NCBI RefSeq assembly: GCF_020531965.1
Contig: NZ_JAJAWH010000021.1
Location: 1 to 64,000 of the forward strand
Direction: 5' to 3'
From: Pseudorhizobium xiangyangii
GTDB lineage: Bacteria; Pseudomonadota; Alphaproteobacteria; Rhizobiales; Rhizobiaceae
DNA: 64,000 nt
Position numbers and translations under genes: made by a program. This document shows, in pieces, positions 35,781 to 44,984 of the stretch. Position 1 is the first letter of the stretch; every line of letters begins with the position of its first letter. Under the pieces are notes generated by a model. It was not told where the DNA came from. It saw only the letters and a list, made by a program, of their open reading frames with translations, and did no database searches.

Positions 35781-36491
35781 TCAATCCGCGAAGAAGGCGC
35801 GGTTTTCGTCGGCAAGCTTCGGCAATGACGTCAATATCTCGCGAAGATGAAGGTGCATGGCGGCTTCTGCGTCTGCCGGCGATCCTGCCTCGATGGCATC
35901 GACAATCTTCGCATGCTGGTCGATGATAACGACCAAGGGGGTCGCCTGCGGCAGCGACAGATAGCGGACGCGATCCATCTGGGCCTTCAGGCTGTCCAGA
36001 ACCCGCCAGGCATCATCACATCCAACGCTTCCCGCAATCGCCTGATGATAGCCTTCATCCAGGCGCAGGAATCCGGAGTGATCACCTTTAGCAGCAGCTA
36101 TGCGCTGCTGTTCGATCACATCCCGAAGCTGTGCAATGCTTTCGGGCGAAGCTTGCAGTGCCGCTTTACGCACGACCGCAACCTCTATGGCCTCACGCAG
36201 GAACTGAGCGTTCTCGACCTCGTGCTTCGAGATCAGGCGCACAAAGGTTCCGCGCTGCGGACGAATTTCCACCAGTCCCGCCTCACCTAATTTGATGAAA
36301 GCTTCCCGGACCGGCTGGCGCGAGACACCAAGTTGGCCAGCAATTTCTGCCTCGGAGAGTGTGTCACCCGGGCGCAGATGCAACTGCACTATGGCGTTCC
36401 GCAACACCTGGTAGACCCGGCCACCCACACTGATCTGCCGGGCAAGCATCGCGTCTGTCGGTAATGTCGTGAGCTTGAAGTTCGCTGCCAT
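35781..36491 (-). CDS. GntR/FCD-type regulator of the hexuronate locus
   Basis: 236 residues. The winged HTH occupies about 15-85 (RVYQVLRNAIVQLHLRPGDTLSEAEIAGQLGVSRQPVREAFIKLGEAGLVEIRPQRGTFV in outline) and a helical FCD domain follows, with REAIEVAVVRKAA, an RLDEGYHQAI metal-binding segment and DQHAKIVDAIEAG. It is divergent from the TRAP transporter and mannonate dehydratase genes, so a role like that of UxuR/ExuR, releasing DNA in the presence of a hexuronate intermediate, is likely. The ATPase-free FCD fold usually binds a sugar acid through a metal. Confidence 0.85.
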   Translation of the reverse strand: MAANFKLTTLPTDAMLARQISVGGRVYQVLRNAIVQLHLRPGDTLSEAEIAGQLGVSRQPVREAFIKLGEAGLVEIRPQRGTFVRLISKHEVENAQFLREAIEVAVVRKAALQASPESIAQLRDVIEQQRIAAAKGDHSGFLRLDEGYHQAIAGSVGCDDAWRVLDSLKAQMDRVRYLSLPQATPLVVIIDQHAKIVDAIEAGSPADAEAAMHLHLREILTSLPKLADENRAFFAD

Positions 36492-36503
36492 ATTGACTCC
36501 TCT

Positions 36504-36517
36504 ATACTACCATACTA
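36504..36517. promoter_or_regulatory. Repeat in the GntR/TRAP divergent promoter
   Basis: ATACTA occurs at 36504-36509 and 36512-36517, just 13 bases before the GntR start and 50 before the TRAP binding protein start. Only about 75 bases separate the two genes, so a regulator bound here could control both. The assignment as operator is inference from position. Confidence 0.35.
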
Positions 36518-36566
36518 GTCTTGCAAAGAGGCTGGAGGGCCGTATTGGTTTTTGGGAGGATTATCC

Positions 36567-37547
36567 ATGAATTTCATCTCGCTTTCTTCGCTCGCCGCTG
36601 TTGCGGTCAGCACCATCGCTTTTTCATCACCGGCACTGTCGGCAGATTACACGCTTAGCATCAATACCGCGCTGACGGCTTCAGATCCCCTCTACAAGGG
36701 ACTTGAAGCCTTCCGCGACAATGTCGCCACAGCATCCAAAGGCGCAGTCGAGGTCAAGCTGTTTCCGAACTCGCAGCTTGGCGCCGATGAGGACGTCCTT
36801 GAACAGGCACGCGCCGGTGCTCCGGTGGCGGTCATCGTTGATGGCGGGCGCCTGGCTGCATTCGTGAACGAGTTCGGCGTGCTCGGCGCGCCCTATCTTG
36901 CATCTGGTTATGACGGCATCCGCAAGGTCGTCGTCTCGGCCAAGTTCGAGGAATGGGTCAAAAAGCTGCACGACGCGTCAGGTCACCAGGTCCTGTCATT
37001 CAATTGGTGGCAGGGCGAGCGACACTTGTGGACCAACAAGGAAGTCAACGTGCCTGCCGATCTCTCGGGTAATCGCATGAGAACCCCCGGCGCACCGGTC
37101 TGGGTGGAAACCGTCTCAGCAATGGGCGCCGTGCCAACACCGATGCCATTTGCCGAGGTCTATTCTGCACTCGAGCAGCGAGTCATAGATTCCGTCGAAG
37201 CTCAGCTGCCAGCAGGCTTGGGAGCCAATCTTCCCGAAGTGACCAAGGTGTTGACCAAGACGGGTCACATCAACCTCATAACCGGCCTGGTCACCTCTGG
37301 CCCCTGGTTCGATAGCTTGCCCGCCGAATTGCAGACTATGCTGCGGGATGAAGCGCTCAAGGCCGGCGACATCGCATCCTACGGAACGCAGGATTCCTTG
37401 ACGAAGATCGAGGCCGATCTTGTCGCTGCCGGGATGACCGTCAACAATGTTGACCTGGCACCCTTCCAGGAAGCCACCGCAGGTGTCTACGACAAGCTAG
37501 GCTACAGCGCCTTGCGCGACGAACTGCAGGCCATCACCAGCAAGTAA
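36567..37547 (+). CDS. TRAP transporter solute-binding protein (DctP family)
   Basis: 326 residues. A signal peptide (NFISLSSLAAVAVSTIAFSSPALSADY) is followed by DctP-fold sequence: SDPLYKGLEAFRDNVATASKGAVEVKLFPNSQLGADEDVLEQARAGA in the first lobe, RMRTPGAPVWVETVSAMGAVPTPMPFAEVYSALEQRVIDSVEAQ, which contains the carboxylate-binding Arg region. The ATG at 36567 follows GGGAGGA. It binds an organic acid in the periplasm for the DctQ/DctM permeases. Linkage with mannonate dehydratase favours a hexuronate such as glucuronate or fructuronate as ligand. Confidence 0.9.
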   Translation: MNFISLSSLAAVAVSTIAFSSPALSADYTLSINTALTASDPLYKGLEAFRDNVATASKGAVEVKLFPNSQLGADEDVLEQARAGAPVAVIVDGGRLAAFVNEFGVLGAPYLASGYDGIRKVVVSAKFEEWVKKLHDASGHQVLSFNWWQGERHLWTNKEVNVPADLSGNRMRTPGAPVWVETVSAMGAVPTPMPFAEVYSALEQRVIDSVEAQLPAGLGANLPEVTKVLTKTGHINLITGLVTSGPWFDSLPAELQTMLRDEALKAGDIASYGTQDSLTKIEADLVAAGMTVNNVDLAPFQEATAGVYDKLGYSALRDELQAITSK

Positions 37548-37592
37548 AGTCATGACGCGGGCCCATAGTGGGCCCGCCACATCGGGGACACT

Positions 37593-38114
37593 ATGTTCAA
37601 GCGTTTGGTTCAACTTGAGCTGGCGATCTGCGTCGCTCTGCTCGGCGGCATCACCGGCCTCGTCTTCATCGCCGCCATCATGCGTTTCTTTGGCCACCCG
37701 CTCATCTGGTCGGTGGACATGGCGCAGCTGCTCTTCATCTGGCTTTGCTTCATTGGCTCGAACAAGGCAATGCGGGAGAAGTCGCATCTCGGTATGGAGG
37801 TGCTCGTATCGCGTCTCGGGTACCAGCGCCGCTTCTGGCTTGAAGTCGCGTGCGCCATTGTCATTATCGCCTTCCTGGCCGTTCTCGCCGTCGAGGGGTG
37901 GAACCTCACCTGGCTGAACCGCGAGCGGACCTTCGGTGACAGTACCCTTTCCTATTCCTGGGTTACGGTTGCCGTGCCGGTCGGCTGCCTGATGTTGGGC
38001 TCCACCCTGGTCTACAACATGGTGCGAGCTTTCCGTGGGCGGCAACAGGAGCTGCTGATCTATAACCGCACGCAGGCGGAAATCGAAGCCTCTGCGCCAA
38101 CGCTGGAGCTTTGA
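37593..38114 (+). CDS. TRAP transporter small permease (DctQ family)
   Basis: 173 residues with four membrane helices, the family pattern VDMAQLLFIWLCFIGSNKAMREKSHLGMEVLV near residues 33-70 and a short cytoplasmic tail. DctQ bridges the binding protein and the large DctM permease, in a sodium-driven importer. It sits 45 bases after the dctP-type gene and two bases before the dctM-type gene. Confidence 0.88.
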   Translation: MFKRLVQLELAICVALLGGITGLVFIAAIMRFFGHPLIWSVDMAQLLFIWLCFIGSNKAMREKSHLGMEVLVSRLGYQRRFWLEVACAIVIIAFLAVLAVEGWNLTWLNRERTFGDSTLSYSWVTVAVPVGCLMLGSTLVYNMVRAFRGRQQELLIYNRTQAEIEASAPTLEL

Positions 38115-38116
38115 TC

Positions 38117-39397
38117 ATGCTGTTGATTACGATTATCTTCGTCGTCCTGATGGTCGTCGGCATGCCTGTCGCCTTTGCGACGGGCATAGCAGGCTTCATC
38201 TTCTTCATGACAACCGCCGGCATGCCGATGTCGATCGGCGTGCAGAAGATCGCATCTATGAGCCAGAGTTTTCCGCTGCTGGCCGTTCCATTCTTCGTGC
38301 TTGCGGGTCACCTGATGAACGCGAGCGGCATCACTTCGCGCCTGCTCAAGGTGGCGCTTATTTCTGTCGGCTGGATGTCGGGTGGGCTCGCGCAGGTGGC
38401 GATTGTGCTCTCGACGCTGATGGGCGGCGTTTCTGGTTCCGCCGTGGCTGATGCGGCCATGGAAGCACGTATCCTCGGCCCCACAATGGTAGCCAAGGGC
38501 TACGGCAAAGGCTTTTCGGCCGCAGCAATCGCCGTCGGTTCCCTCATCACTGCCACGATCCCGCCGTCGATCGGCCTGATCCTTTACGGCTTCGTCGGCA
38601 ACGTCTCGATCGGCCGGCTGTTTCTGGCCGGCATCATACCAGGCTTCCTGATGATGGCAGTCCTGATGCTGACCACCTACCTGATCGCCAAAAAGCGGAA
38701 ATATGTGGTTGCCGACAGCACGCGTCCAACGTTGCGGGCCCTTGGGACTGCATGCTGGGAGGCGAAATGGGCATTGCTGTTTCCCGTCGCGCTCGTTCTG
38801 GCAATCCGCGGCGGCTTGTTTACACCTTCCGAGGTGGGCTCGGCCGCTGTCGTCTATGCTCTGGTCATCGGCTTCCTTGCCCATCGCGAACTGACCCTCG
38901 AAGAGGTTTGGAAGAGCTTTGGGCAGGCGACGTCAGACGTCGGGTTGATCATGCTCATTATCTTGATGAGCGGCATGGTGGGCTATGCCACCATCTACAT
39001 GCAGGTTCCTCAGGAGCTTGCAGGCTGGATGCTGGCCGGAATAACTGATCCCAACATGATCGTACTGGTCATTCTGGTATTCCTGCTGATCGCAGGCCTT
39101 GCACTCGATAGTACCGTCATGGTCTTGCTGCTGACCCCGATCTTCGTGCCGATTATCGTGCAGGTGGGGATGGACCCTGTTCATTTCGGCATCCTGATGA
39201 TGTCGATCGTCACTCTGGGCGGCATGACATGGCCGAGTGGATCGGCCATGTTCGCGGTATGCTCGCTGATGAACGTATCGATTGAGGAATACTCCATCGA
39301 GTCGATCCCCTTCATCGCGGCAATTGTCGCCCTCATCGCCGCGCTGCTCTTCATGCCCGGCCTGGTGTTGTGGCTTCCAAATCTAGCCTTTGGTTGA
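38117..39397 (+). CDS. TRAP transporter large permease (DctM family)
   Basis: 426 residues, about twelve membrane helices. Family marks include MVVGMPVAFATGIAGF near the start, PLLAVPFFVLAGHLMNASGIT near 55, GGVSGSAVADAAMEARILGPTMVAKGY near 110, and ATIPPSIGLILYG near 155. The last third has LALDSTVMVLLLTPIFVPI and LGGMTWPSGSAMFAVCS. It forms the ion-coupled channel with DctQ. ATG at 38117 is taken as start; TTG at 38111 is a possible alternative after GGAGC. The mannonate dehydratase gene follows by nine bases. Confidence 0.9.
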   Translation: MLLITIIFVVLMVVGMPVAFATGIAGFIFFMTTAGMPMSIGVQKIASMSQSFPLLAVPFFVLAGHLMNASGITSRLLKVALISVGWMSGGLAQVAIVLSTLMGGVSGSAVADAAMEARILGPTMVAKGYGKGFSAAAIAVGSLITATIPPSIGLILYGFVGNVSIGRLFLAGIIPGFLMMAVLMLTTYLIAKKRKYVVADSTRPTLRALGTACWEAKWALLFPVALVLAIRGGLFTPSEVGSAAVVYALVIGFLAHRELTLEEVWKSFGQATSDVGLIMLIILMSGMVGYATIYMQVPQELAGWMLAGITDPNMIVLVILVFLLIAGLALDSTVMVLLLTPIFVPIIVQVGMDPVHFGILMMSIVTLGGMTWPSGSAMFAVCSLMNVSIEEYSIESIPFIAAIVALIAALLFMPGLVLWLPNLAFG

Positions 39398-39406
39398 GGT
39401 GTCAGC

Positions 39407-40621
39407 ATGAGACAGACATGGCGGTGGTTCGGGCCTGTGGACAAGGTCACGATTGCAGACGCACATCAGGCAGGTGCCGAGGGTATCGTCTCCGCACTGC
39501 ACCACGTTCCGTATGGCGATGTCTGGACGGAACATGAAATCGCACGGCGCCAGAGGGAGATCGCCACTGACGCCTGCGGGCAGCCGACAACGCTTGCCTG
39601 GGAAGTCGTCGAGAGCCTGCCTGTGTCCGAGGAAATTAAAACCCAGACTGGCCGATGGCGCGAGCACATCGCCAACTATGTCACGTCGATGGAAAACCTG
39701 GCAGAGGCCGGAATCAAGGTAATCTGCTATAATTTCATGCCCGTCCTGGATTGGACAAGGACAGATCTTGCCTGGCGCCTGCCGCACGGCGGCACGACAA
39801 TGCGTTTCGATCTGGTTGATTTCGTCGCATACGATCTTCTCATCCTGAAGCGGCACGATGCCGCTTCGGATTACACCACGGACATATGCCGACAGGCACG
39901 AGAACGCTTTGCCGAAATGACGGACGAACGACGCCTGCAGTTGTCGCGCAATGTCAACGCGGGGTTGCCGGGAGCAGCCCAGCAGCCGTCCCTTGATAAC
40001 CTGAAGCAACAACTCGCCCGGTATAGCGAGATCAATGCAGATCAGTTGCGCCGACACTTGATAGATTTCCTGGAGCAGGTCGTGCCACATGCGGAGCGCC
40101 TGGGGCTGAGGCTATGCTGCCATCCTGATGATCCGCCATTCCCGCTGCTGGGCCTTCCGCGGATCATGTCGACCGAAGCGGATTATAAAACGCTGCTTGA
40201 TGCCGTTCCGAGCCTTTCCCATGGAGTGACGTTCTGCACGGGCTCCTTAGGGGCCAGGGCGGACAATGATCTGCCGGGAATGATTGGTCGGCTCGGGCCG
40301 TGGATCCACTTCGCACATCTTCGCAACGTCAAGCGGGAAACGGACGGTCTCCCTTGCTCCTTCTTTGAGGATGAGCACCTTAAGGGAGATACCGACATGG
40401 TCGCCGTAATGGCCGCCCTGTTGCGCGAGGAACGCCGCCGCCGCGCTGAGGGACGCGCCGACGCCGTCATTCCGTTCCGCCCAGACCACGGGCAGGATAT
40501 CCTCAATGATCTGGACCGAGGCGCACAACCCGGGTACCCGGCGATCGGTCGATTAAAGGGCTTGGCAGAACTGCGGGGTGTAGCCGCGGGATTGCTGTTT
40601 CAAGCCGGCGAACGACCATAA
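39407..40621 (+). CDS. uxuA: D-mannonate dehydratase
   Basis: 404 residues, full length for UxuA. The start MRQTWRWFGPVDKVTIADAHQAGAEGIVSALHHVPYGDVW and the later VICYNFMPVLDWTRTDL, LRLCCHPDDPPFPLLGLPRI and IHFAHLRNVKRE are diagnostic. The enzyme dehydrates D-mannonate to 2-keto-3-deoxygluconate with Mn or Fe, in glucuronate breakdown. It is co-directional with the TRAP genes and so joins import to catabolism. No uxuB (fructuronate reductase) or uxaC lies in the window. After the stop a 7-base stem (40623-40629 with 40642-40648) may be part of a weak terminator. Confidence 0.93.
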   Translation: MRQTWRWFGPVDKVTIADAHQAGAEGIVSALHHVPYGDVWTEHEIARRQREIATDACGQPTTLAWEVVESLPVSEEIKTQTGRWREHIANYVTSMENLAEAGIKVICYNFMPVLDWTRTDLAWRLPHGGTTMRFDLVDFVAYDLLILKRHDAASDYTTDICRQARERFAEMTDERRLQLSRNVNAGLPGAAQQPSLDNLKQQLARYSEINADQLRRHLIDFLEQVVPHAERLGLRLCCHPDDPPFPLLGLPRIMSTEADYKTLLDAVPSLSHGVTFCTGSLGARADNDLPGMIGRLGPWIHFAHLRNVKRETDGLPCSFFEDEHLKGDTDMVAVMAALLREERRRRAEGRADAVIPFRPDHGQDILNDLDRGAQPGYPAIGRLKGLAELRGVAAGLLFQAGERP

Positions 40622-40675
40622 GCTGCACCGCCTTCCTTCCTGGTGCAGAGGACGACCGGGCCCGCGCTTTTGCGC

Positions 40676-41842
40676 TCAATCGCTGCCCGCCTGCACGGGA
40701 TTCGGCCTTCGCTTTTCGATCGCATGCTTGAGAAGCGCGGCGCAGCGGAAGATCCCGTGGGCGAACTTGCCGTACGGCAGCGTGAGGAAAAGTCCCATCA
40801 CAAACCCCAGGTGGACAGCCAGCAACAGCGGCATCCACGATGTCTCCCGCCAGGCAAGCAGCGCCAGTCCCGTCAAGCTGATGAAGAACAGAAGCGCAAT
40901 GAAGCCGCGATCCATGCTCTTCTGCCGCTCGTCGACCTGCAGGTCGTTGCGGCGCATGTTCAGCCAGAACAGACCTGCCGGACCAATGATGAGCCCGATG
41001 CCGCCCGCAGTGCCAAGCAGCACGGGCAGGCCGAAAACCGGATACGGCGCCTCCATTGCGAAAAGATAGTGGTACAGCGTCGCGACCGACGTGGAGGCGA
41101 AGCAGAGCATGAAACCGTAGAACGTGAAGTGGTGAAAGCGTCGCCGCCAGAGGGTGAAGGCATCATCTTCGTTGTTGCATCCGTCCCCATGCCCGCCGCC
41201 CAGATACTGCAGCGTAAGCGCCGACTTGGCCGCCTCTCCGACGGCATCCTGCAACGGGATGGGTGCTCCCGGTTCGGAGATCTGTCGCCAAAAGCGGACA
41301 ACCCCAATCGCAAGAGCGACGACTGACCAGCCAAAAGCGGCGCCAAATGTCACGGCGAGTACGTTGTGCGGGAAAATCGCGTAGAACTCCCCCTCCAGTC
41401 CGTCGATGAAAAGGCTGCCCTTGATCATGATCGTCGCGATCAGAAACGCCGCCACACCCAGGCTGACCGCCATTGCGACGGCGAAGCCGTTACGGCGGTA
41501 GATCTCACCGAAAGCTCTGGGGAACGCATACTCGATGTAAGTGTCGCGTCTCACCCGCGCCAGCGTCTTGGGCAGGTTTACTCCAAACTCATGCGGTGGC
41601 GCGTACTGACAGGCGTAGAGGCAGGCGGAACAGTTGTGGCAGAGGTTCGCCAAGTAGTGGGCATCGGCCTCGTTGAAGTCGAGCCTCCTCGTCATCGCAG
41701 GGAAGACCGCGCAGAAGCTCTCGCAATACCTGCAGGCGTTGCAGATGTGCAGGAGGCGGTCTACTTCAGCCACATTGGCATCGAGTTCGCGTTCGGCCTT
41801 ACCAGCGAGATCCATCAGATTATCGAGGACGGCCATGCTCAT
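40676..41842 (-). CDS. tcuB: Tricarballylate utilisation Fe-S/haem membrane protein TcuB
   Basis: 388 residues. Two cysteine clusters near the N-terminus, [15 protein letters not shown] and [13 protein letters not shown], bind 4Fe-4S centres. The remainder has about six membrane helices with several His suited to haem ([24 protein letters not shown]). In Salmonella TcuB reoxidises the FADH2 of TcuA and passes electrons to the quinone pool. Its ATG overlaps the tcuA stop by four bases. The tcuC citrate/tricarballylate transporter gene is not present here. Confidence 0.88.
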   Translation of the reverse strand: MSMAVLDNLMDLAGKAERELDANVAEVDRLLHICNACRYCESFCAVFPAMTRRLDFNEADAHYLANLCHNCSACLYACQYAPPHEFGVNLPKTLARVRRDTYIEYAFPRAFGEIYRRNGFAVAMAVSLGVAAFLIATIMIKGSLFIDGLEGEFYAIFPHNVLAVTFGAAFGWSVVALAIGVVRFWRQISEPGAPIPLQDAVGEAAKSALTLQYLGGGHGDGCNNEDDAFTLWRRRFHHFTFYGFMLCFASTSVATLYHYLFAMEAPYPVFGLPVLLGTAGGIGLIIGPAGLFWLNMRRNDLQVDERQKSMDRGFIALLFFISLTGLALLAWRETSWMPLLLAVHLGFVMGLFLTLPYGKFAHGIFRCAALLKHAIEKRRPNPVQAGSD

Positions 41843-43245
41843 TTACTCCTGATATCTTGCATGTTGCGGGCGGCCGCTGCCGCGCCCGTTCCGGCGATGC
41901 GGCCGAACGCCGTGCCGATGCTCATGCCCACGCCTGCGGTGTAGCCCTTGCCGAGGACGTTACCCGCCATCATCTCCCCGGCGACGAAGAGGTTCGGGCT
42001 TGGACGATCCCCAAAGCGCACTGCGGCGGTGTCGTCAACCTTGAGAGAGAGGTACGTAAATGTGATGCCTGGTCGGAGAGCGTAGCCGTAGAACGGTGGC
42101 TTATCGATCCGTTGCGCCCAGTGTGTCTTGGCGGGAGCGAGGCCATCTGTCCGACAGTCGTCGAGGACTGTGTGGTCGAAGATACCCGGCTGACAAGCTG
42201 CGTTGTAGTCGTTGAGGCTCTGCATGAAGGCGTCCACAGGCAGTTCCAGCTTCGCTGCCAGTTCCGGGAGGCTGTCGGCCACAACGCCTGGAAACACCGG
42301 CGGCATGAACCGTCCTGTAACCTTGCTGTCTATGATCGAATAGCCTATCTGGCCGGGCTGCTGTGCCACAAGGCGACCCCAGATCGCATAGCGTTTGGGC
42401 CAGAAGTCCTCGCCCTCGTCGTAGAAACGCTCACCCTGCCTGTTCACCACGACCCCCAGGGAGACACAGTCGATGCGCGTACAGATGCCGCCGTCATAGA
42501 GAGGCGCCCTCGCATCGATGGCCACGCAGTGACCCTGGGAGGGATCGCCCATGGTGTCGGCGCCGGCCCCCATCATGTACTTGAGCAGCACGCCTTGGTT
42601 GAAGCGGGTGCCGCGGACCAGGAAGTTGTCGGCAGGCCATTCACCCCTCTCGTTGCGTCCCCAGGCCTCGCGCAACCACTCTCGATTGGATTCAAAGCCA
42701 CCCGCTGCGAGCACACCCGCCCTTGCGGTTATTCTCTCACCGGATTCAGTGACCACACCAACAAACCGGTCGCCTTCAAGGATGATCTCAGCCACGGGCG
42801 TATCGTATCGCACCTTCACGCCGAGCCCCTCGGCACTGCGGTAGTACGCGTTGACGAGCGCCTTGCCTCCACCCATGAAGAACGCGTTGGTGCGGGCGAC
42901 GTGCAATGCGCCGGAGAGCGGCGGCTGGAAACGAACACCGTGCTTGCGCATCCAGTCGCGGCAGGTGGAGGACGCCCGTATAACCAGCCGCGCCAGATGC
43001 TCGTCCGTCTCCCCGCCTGTGACCTTGAGCAGGTCCTGCCAGAATTCCTCCTCTGGATATGCCTCGATGAGGACGTCCTGCGGTGCGTCGTGCATACATC
43101 TGAGGTTTCGGGTGTGCTGGGAGTTCCCTCCCCGCCATTCCTTGGGAGATGCTTCGAGCATCAGGACCGACGCGCCTGCCTCCCTTGCCATGAGAGCCGC
43201 GCACAAAGCCGCATTGCCGCCTCCGACGATCAGAACGTCGATCAA
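41839..43245 (-). CDS. tcuA: FAD-dependent tricarballylate dehydrogenase TcuA
   Basis: About 468 residues. FAD-binding motif [27 protein letters not shown] at the N-terminus, then [13 protein letters not shown] typical of TcuA, and the C-terminal [30 protein letters not shown]. It oxidises tricarballylate to cis-aconitate in the known system. The frame opens with a GTG at 43254 only two bases after AGGGA, so I prefer TTG at 43245, eight bases after AGGGAG. Order LysR-tcuA-tcuB on one strand fits the tcu locus. A related substrate (another tricarboxylate) cannot be excluded. Confidence 0.88.
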   Translation of the reverse strand: MIDVLIVGGGNAALCAALMAREAGASVLMLEASPKEWRGGNSQHTRNLRCMHDAPQDVLIEAYPEEEFWQDLLKVTGGETDEHLARLVIRASSTCRDWMRKHGVRFQPPLSGALHVARTNAFFMGGGKALVNAYYRSAEGLGVKVRYDTPVAEIILEGDRFVGVVTESGERITARAGVLAAGGFESNREWLREAWGRNERGEWPADNFLVRGTRFNQGVLLKYMMGAGADTMGDPSQGHCVAIDARAPLYDGGICTRIDCVSLGVVVNRQGERFYDEGEDFWPKRYAIWGRLVAQQPGQIGYSIIDSKVTGRFMPPVFPGVVADSLPELAAKLELPVDAFMQSLNDYNAACQPGIFDHTVLDDCRTDGLAPAKTHWAQRIDKPPFYGYALRPGITFTYLSLKVDDTAAVRFGDRPSPNLFVAGEMMAGNVLGKGYTAGVGMSIGTAFGRIAGTGAAAAARNMQDIRSK

Positions 43246-43323
43246 TATTCTCACTCCCTACCGATGTCGGAACACCTCTAGGAAAATCATGTGAGCCAGA
43301 CCATCAAGCATCCATGAAGGACA

Positions 43324-43340
43324 CTTCACGAATCGTGAAG
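43324..43340. promoter_or_regulatory. 17-bp inverted repeat over the LysR stop codon, upstream of tcuA
   Basis: CTTCACGA and TCGTGAAG form a perfect 8-base inverted repeat around a single base. It spans the last codons of the LysR gene and lies about 80 bases ahead of tcuA. The T-N11-A-like dyad and its place fit a LysR-type operator for tcuA, but a 3' hairpin role for the LysR mRNA is also possible. Confidence 0.45.
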
Positions 43341-44273
43341 GGCCGCGCCTAACCACCTGCCCTCGAGGACCAAACTCGCCACGACCTTGCGCAGCTGCGC
43401 CCGTAGAGCGAGTGCCGCCGGCGAAAGCTCGTGCTCAGGAAGGCTCGCCAGCAGGTTCATCCGGTGAACGCCGGGGTCGGATATCGGACGAACGTCCAGT
43501 CCCTCCACCGAGGTGCGGGCCAGCGCCGCTCCAGGCTGGATAGTGTAGCCTAGCCCTTCTGCGACAGCCTCCATGATGACCGCCAGAGAATCAATTTCCA
43601 TTGCAATGTTCGGACTGACCTTCGCGGCTGCAAAAGAACGGTCCAGACTGGATCGCAACCCATGGCCACGGCTGGGAAGGATGAGGGGCCGCGACGCGGC
43701 CTCGGCAAGGCACACGGCGCTTTGATCCCGGCTCGTTGGGCAGGCTTTCTCCGCGTCCGATGGATAGCCGATCAGGAACAGGCTTTCGTCGAGCAACGGG
43801 ATTGCCTCGCCACGGGCAAACGTGACCGACTCGGCGTTGAACAGGACTGCGAGATCAATCTGTCGCGTCTTGAGCATATCGGCCAGATGACCTGACATGC
43901 CTTCGACGAGTTGCAGACGGATACTCGGATAACGCCGCGCCATCGCCTTGATAAGCGGCAAAGCCAGGATGGAAGATGTCGTGGGCGCAAGGCCCAGGGA
44001 AACCACTCCCGACAGGCGGGCACCCTGCGCGGATGAAGCGGCGGCTTCTATATTTCTGAGTGCAAGGGTCGCATGGCGGCAGAAGGCTGCCCCTGCCTCG
44101 GTGGGGGTAACGCCCGATGCCCCTCGGACCAGAAGCCGTGTGGAAAGCTCACTTTCAAGCCGACTGATCTGCTGACTCAAAGCAGAGGTCGCCATGCCCA
44201 GTTCGGCTGCGGCCTTCCCTATGCTTCCCAACTGGACGGCCGTCACCAGGTACTTGAGCTGTCTGAGTTCCAT
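43326..44273 (-). CDS. LysR-family regulator, TcuR-like
   Basis: 315 residues. The N-terminal winged HTH reads MELRQLKYLVTAVQLGSIGKAAAELGMATSALSQQISRLESEL, and the effector domain has the RGASGVTPTEAGAAFCRHA hinge and GVVSLGLAPTTSSILALPLI. The C-terminal SLPEHELSPAALALRAQLRKVVASLV is close to NAC/TcuR-type relatives. It is encoded just ahead of tcuA on the same strand, not divergently as LysR genes often are. It probably responds to tricarballylate or citrate. Confidence 0.85.
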   Translation of the reverse strand: MELRQLKYLVTAVQLGSIGKAAAELGMATSALSQQISRLESELSTRLLVRGASGVTPTEAGAAFCRHATLALRNIEAAASSAQGARLSGVVSLGLAPTTSSILALPLIKAMARRYPSIRLQLVEGMSGHLADMLKTRQIDLAVLFNAESVTFARGEAIPLLDESLFLIGYPSDAEKACPTSRDQSAVCLAEAASRPLILPSRGHGLRSSLDRSFAAAKVSPNIAMEIDSLAVIMEAVAEGLGYTIQPGAALARTSVEGLDVRPISDPGVHRMNLLASLPEHELSPAALALRAQLRKVVASLVLEGRWLGAALHDS

Positions 44274-44490
44274 TCTTTTCTCCTGGCAGCAGGCCTTGAA
44301 ATCTAGCGTCCCAAGGCTTTCCGCCGCGCAACGGGAACATCACGCACTTAGCCATGCTTTGGGATGTCAGCTGAAGCTATACGGCAAAAACCTGCCAAGC
44401 GACCATTGCCGTGAATGCAATTTCCGGCAATGGTCCTGGGATCGAACAGTTGGCCTGCTGTCGTCCTGCCCGCGCAGTTCCGCCCATGCG

Positions 44491-44973
44491 CTATTTTGGA
44501 AAGCCATAGCGTTCGGTTATATCCCAGAAACTTCGATTGATGCTGATCAGCGACTGGATACTGCCGTTGATGCGGCCGATCTCTGCATCGTCGAGGGCTT
44601 CGATTTTTCCATACTTGATCGCATCCCTGCTCTCGAAGATCCGCAATGATTGCGTGAGGCCGATCTCGCCTGCGGGATCGAATGAGTAGATGCAGTGATT
44701 ATACTTGTTCCGCAGCTTGGCCTCTTCCAACAGGCGCCTGGTGGCCACCAGGACATCATCTCGGCAGCCAGGATCTATCCGTTGCATCTTGGCCAGCCGC
44801 TCCACCAGATCGATGCGGGCCCTTGGTGTGTTGAGCGTCAGAAATATGACGATCGCCGTTTCCTTGTCGACGTCCGCCAGTCCGGCGATCATGTGGATCA
44901 ACAGGCTTTCGGTGTTGGTCCATGTGTAGTTCAACTGCCCGACGAGTAGCAGTACATCCTTGAACCGGGGCAT
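44491..44973 (-). CDS. Hypothetical protein co-encoded with a LuxR regulator
   Basis: 160 residues, not recognised. It appears soluble and mainly helical: VLLLVGQLNYTWTNTESLLIHMIAGLADVD, then IVIFLTLNTPRARIDLVERLAKMQRID, a positively charged ATRRLLEEAKLRNKYNHCIYSFD, and a C-terminal IQSLISINRSFWDITERYGFPK. The NxRNxxxH-like KLRNKYNHCIY resembles the HEPN-like or RiboL-PSP-like 'RNKxxH' pattern, which I mention only as a hint. It begins 11 bases after the LuxR gene and is surely co-transcribed. No homologue with known function comes to mind. Confidence 0.6.
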   Translation of the reverse strand: MPRFKDVLLLVGQLNYTWTNTESLLIHMIAGLADVDKETAIVIFLTLNTPRARIDLVERLAKMQRIDPGCRDDVLVATRRLLEEAKLRNKYNHCIYSFDPAGEIGLTQSLRIFESRDAIKYGKIEALDDAEIGRINGSIQSLISINRSFWDITERYGFPK

Positions 44974-44984
44974 GGCGTGCCAAC

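Noticed and set aside
41857-43281. 474-residue plus-strand reading frame
   Set aside because: Antisense shadow of tcuA.
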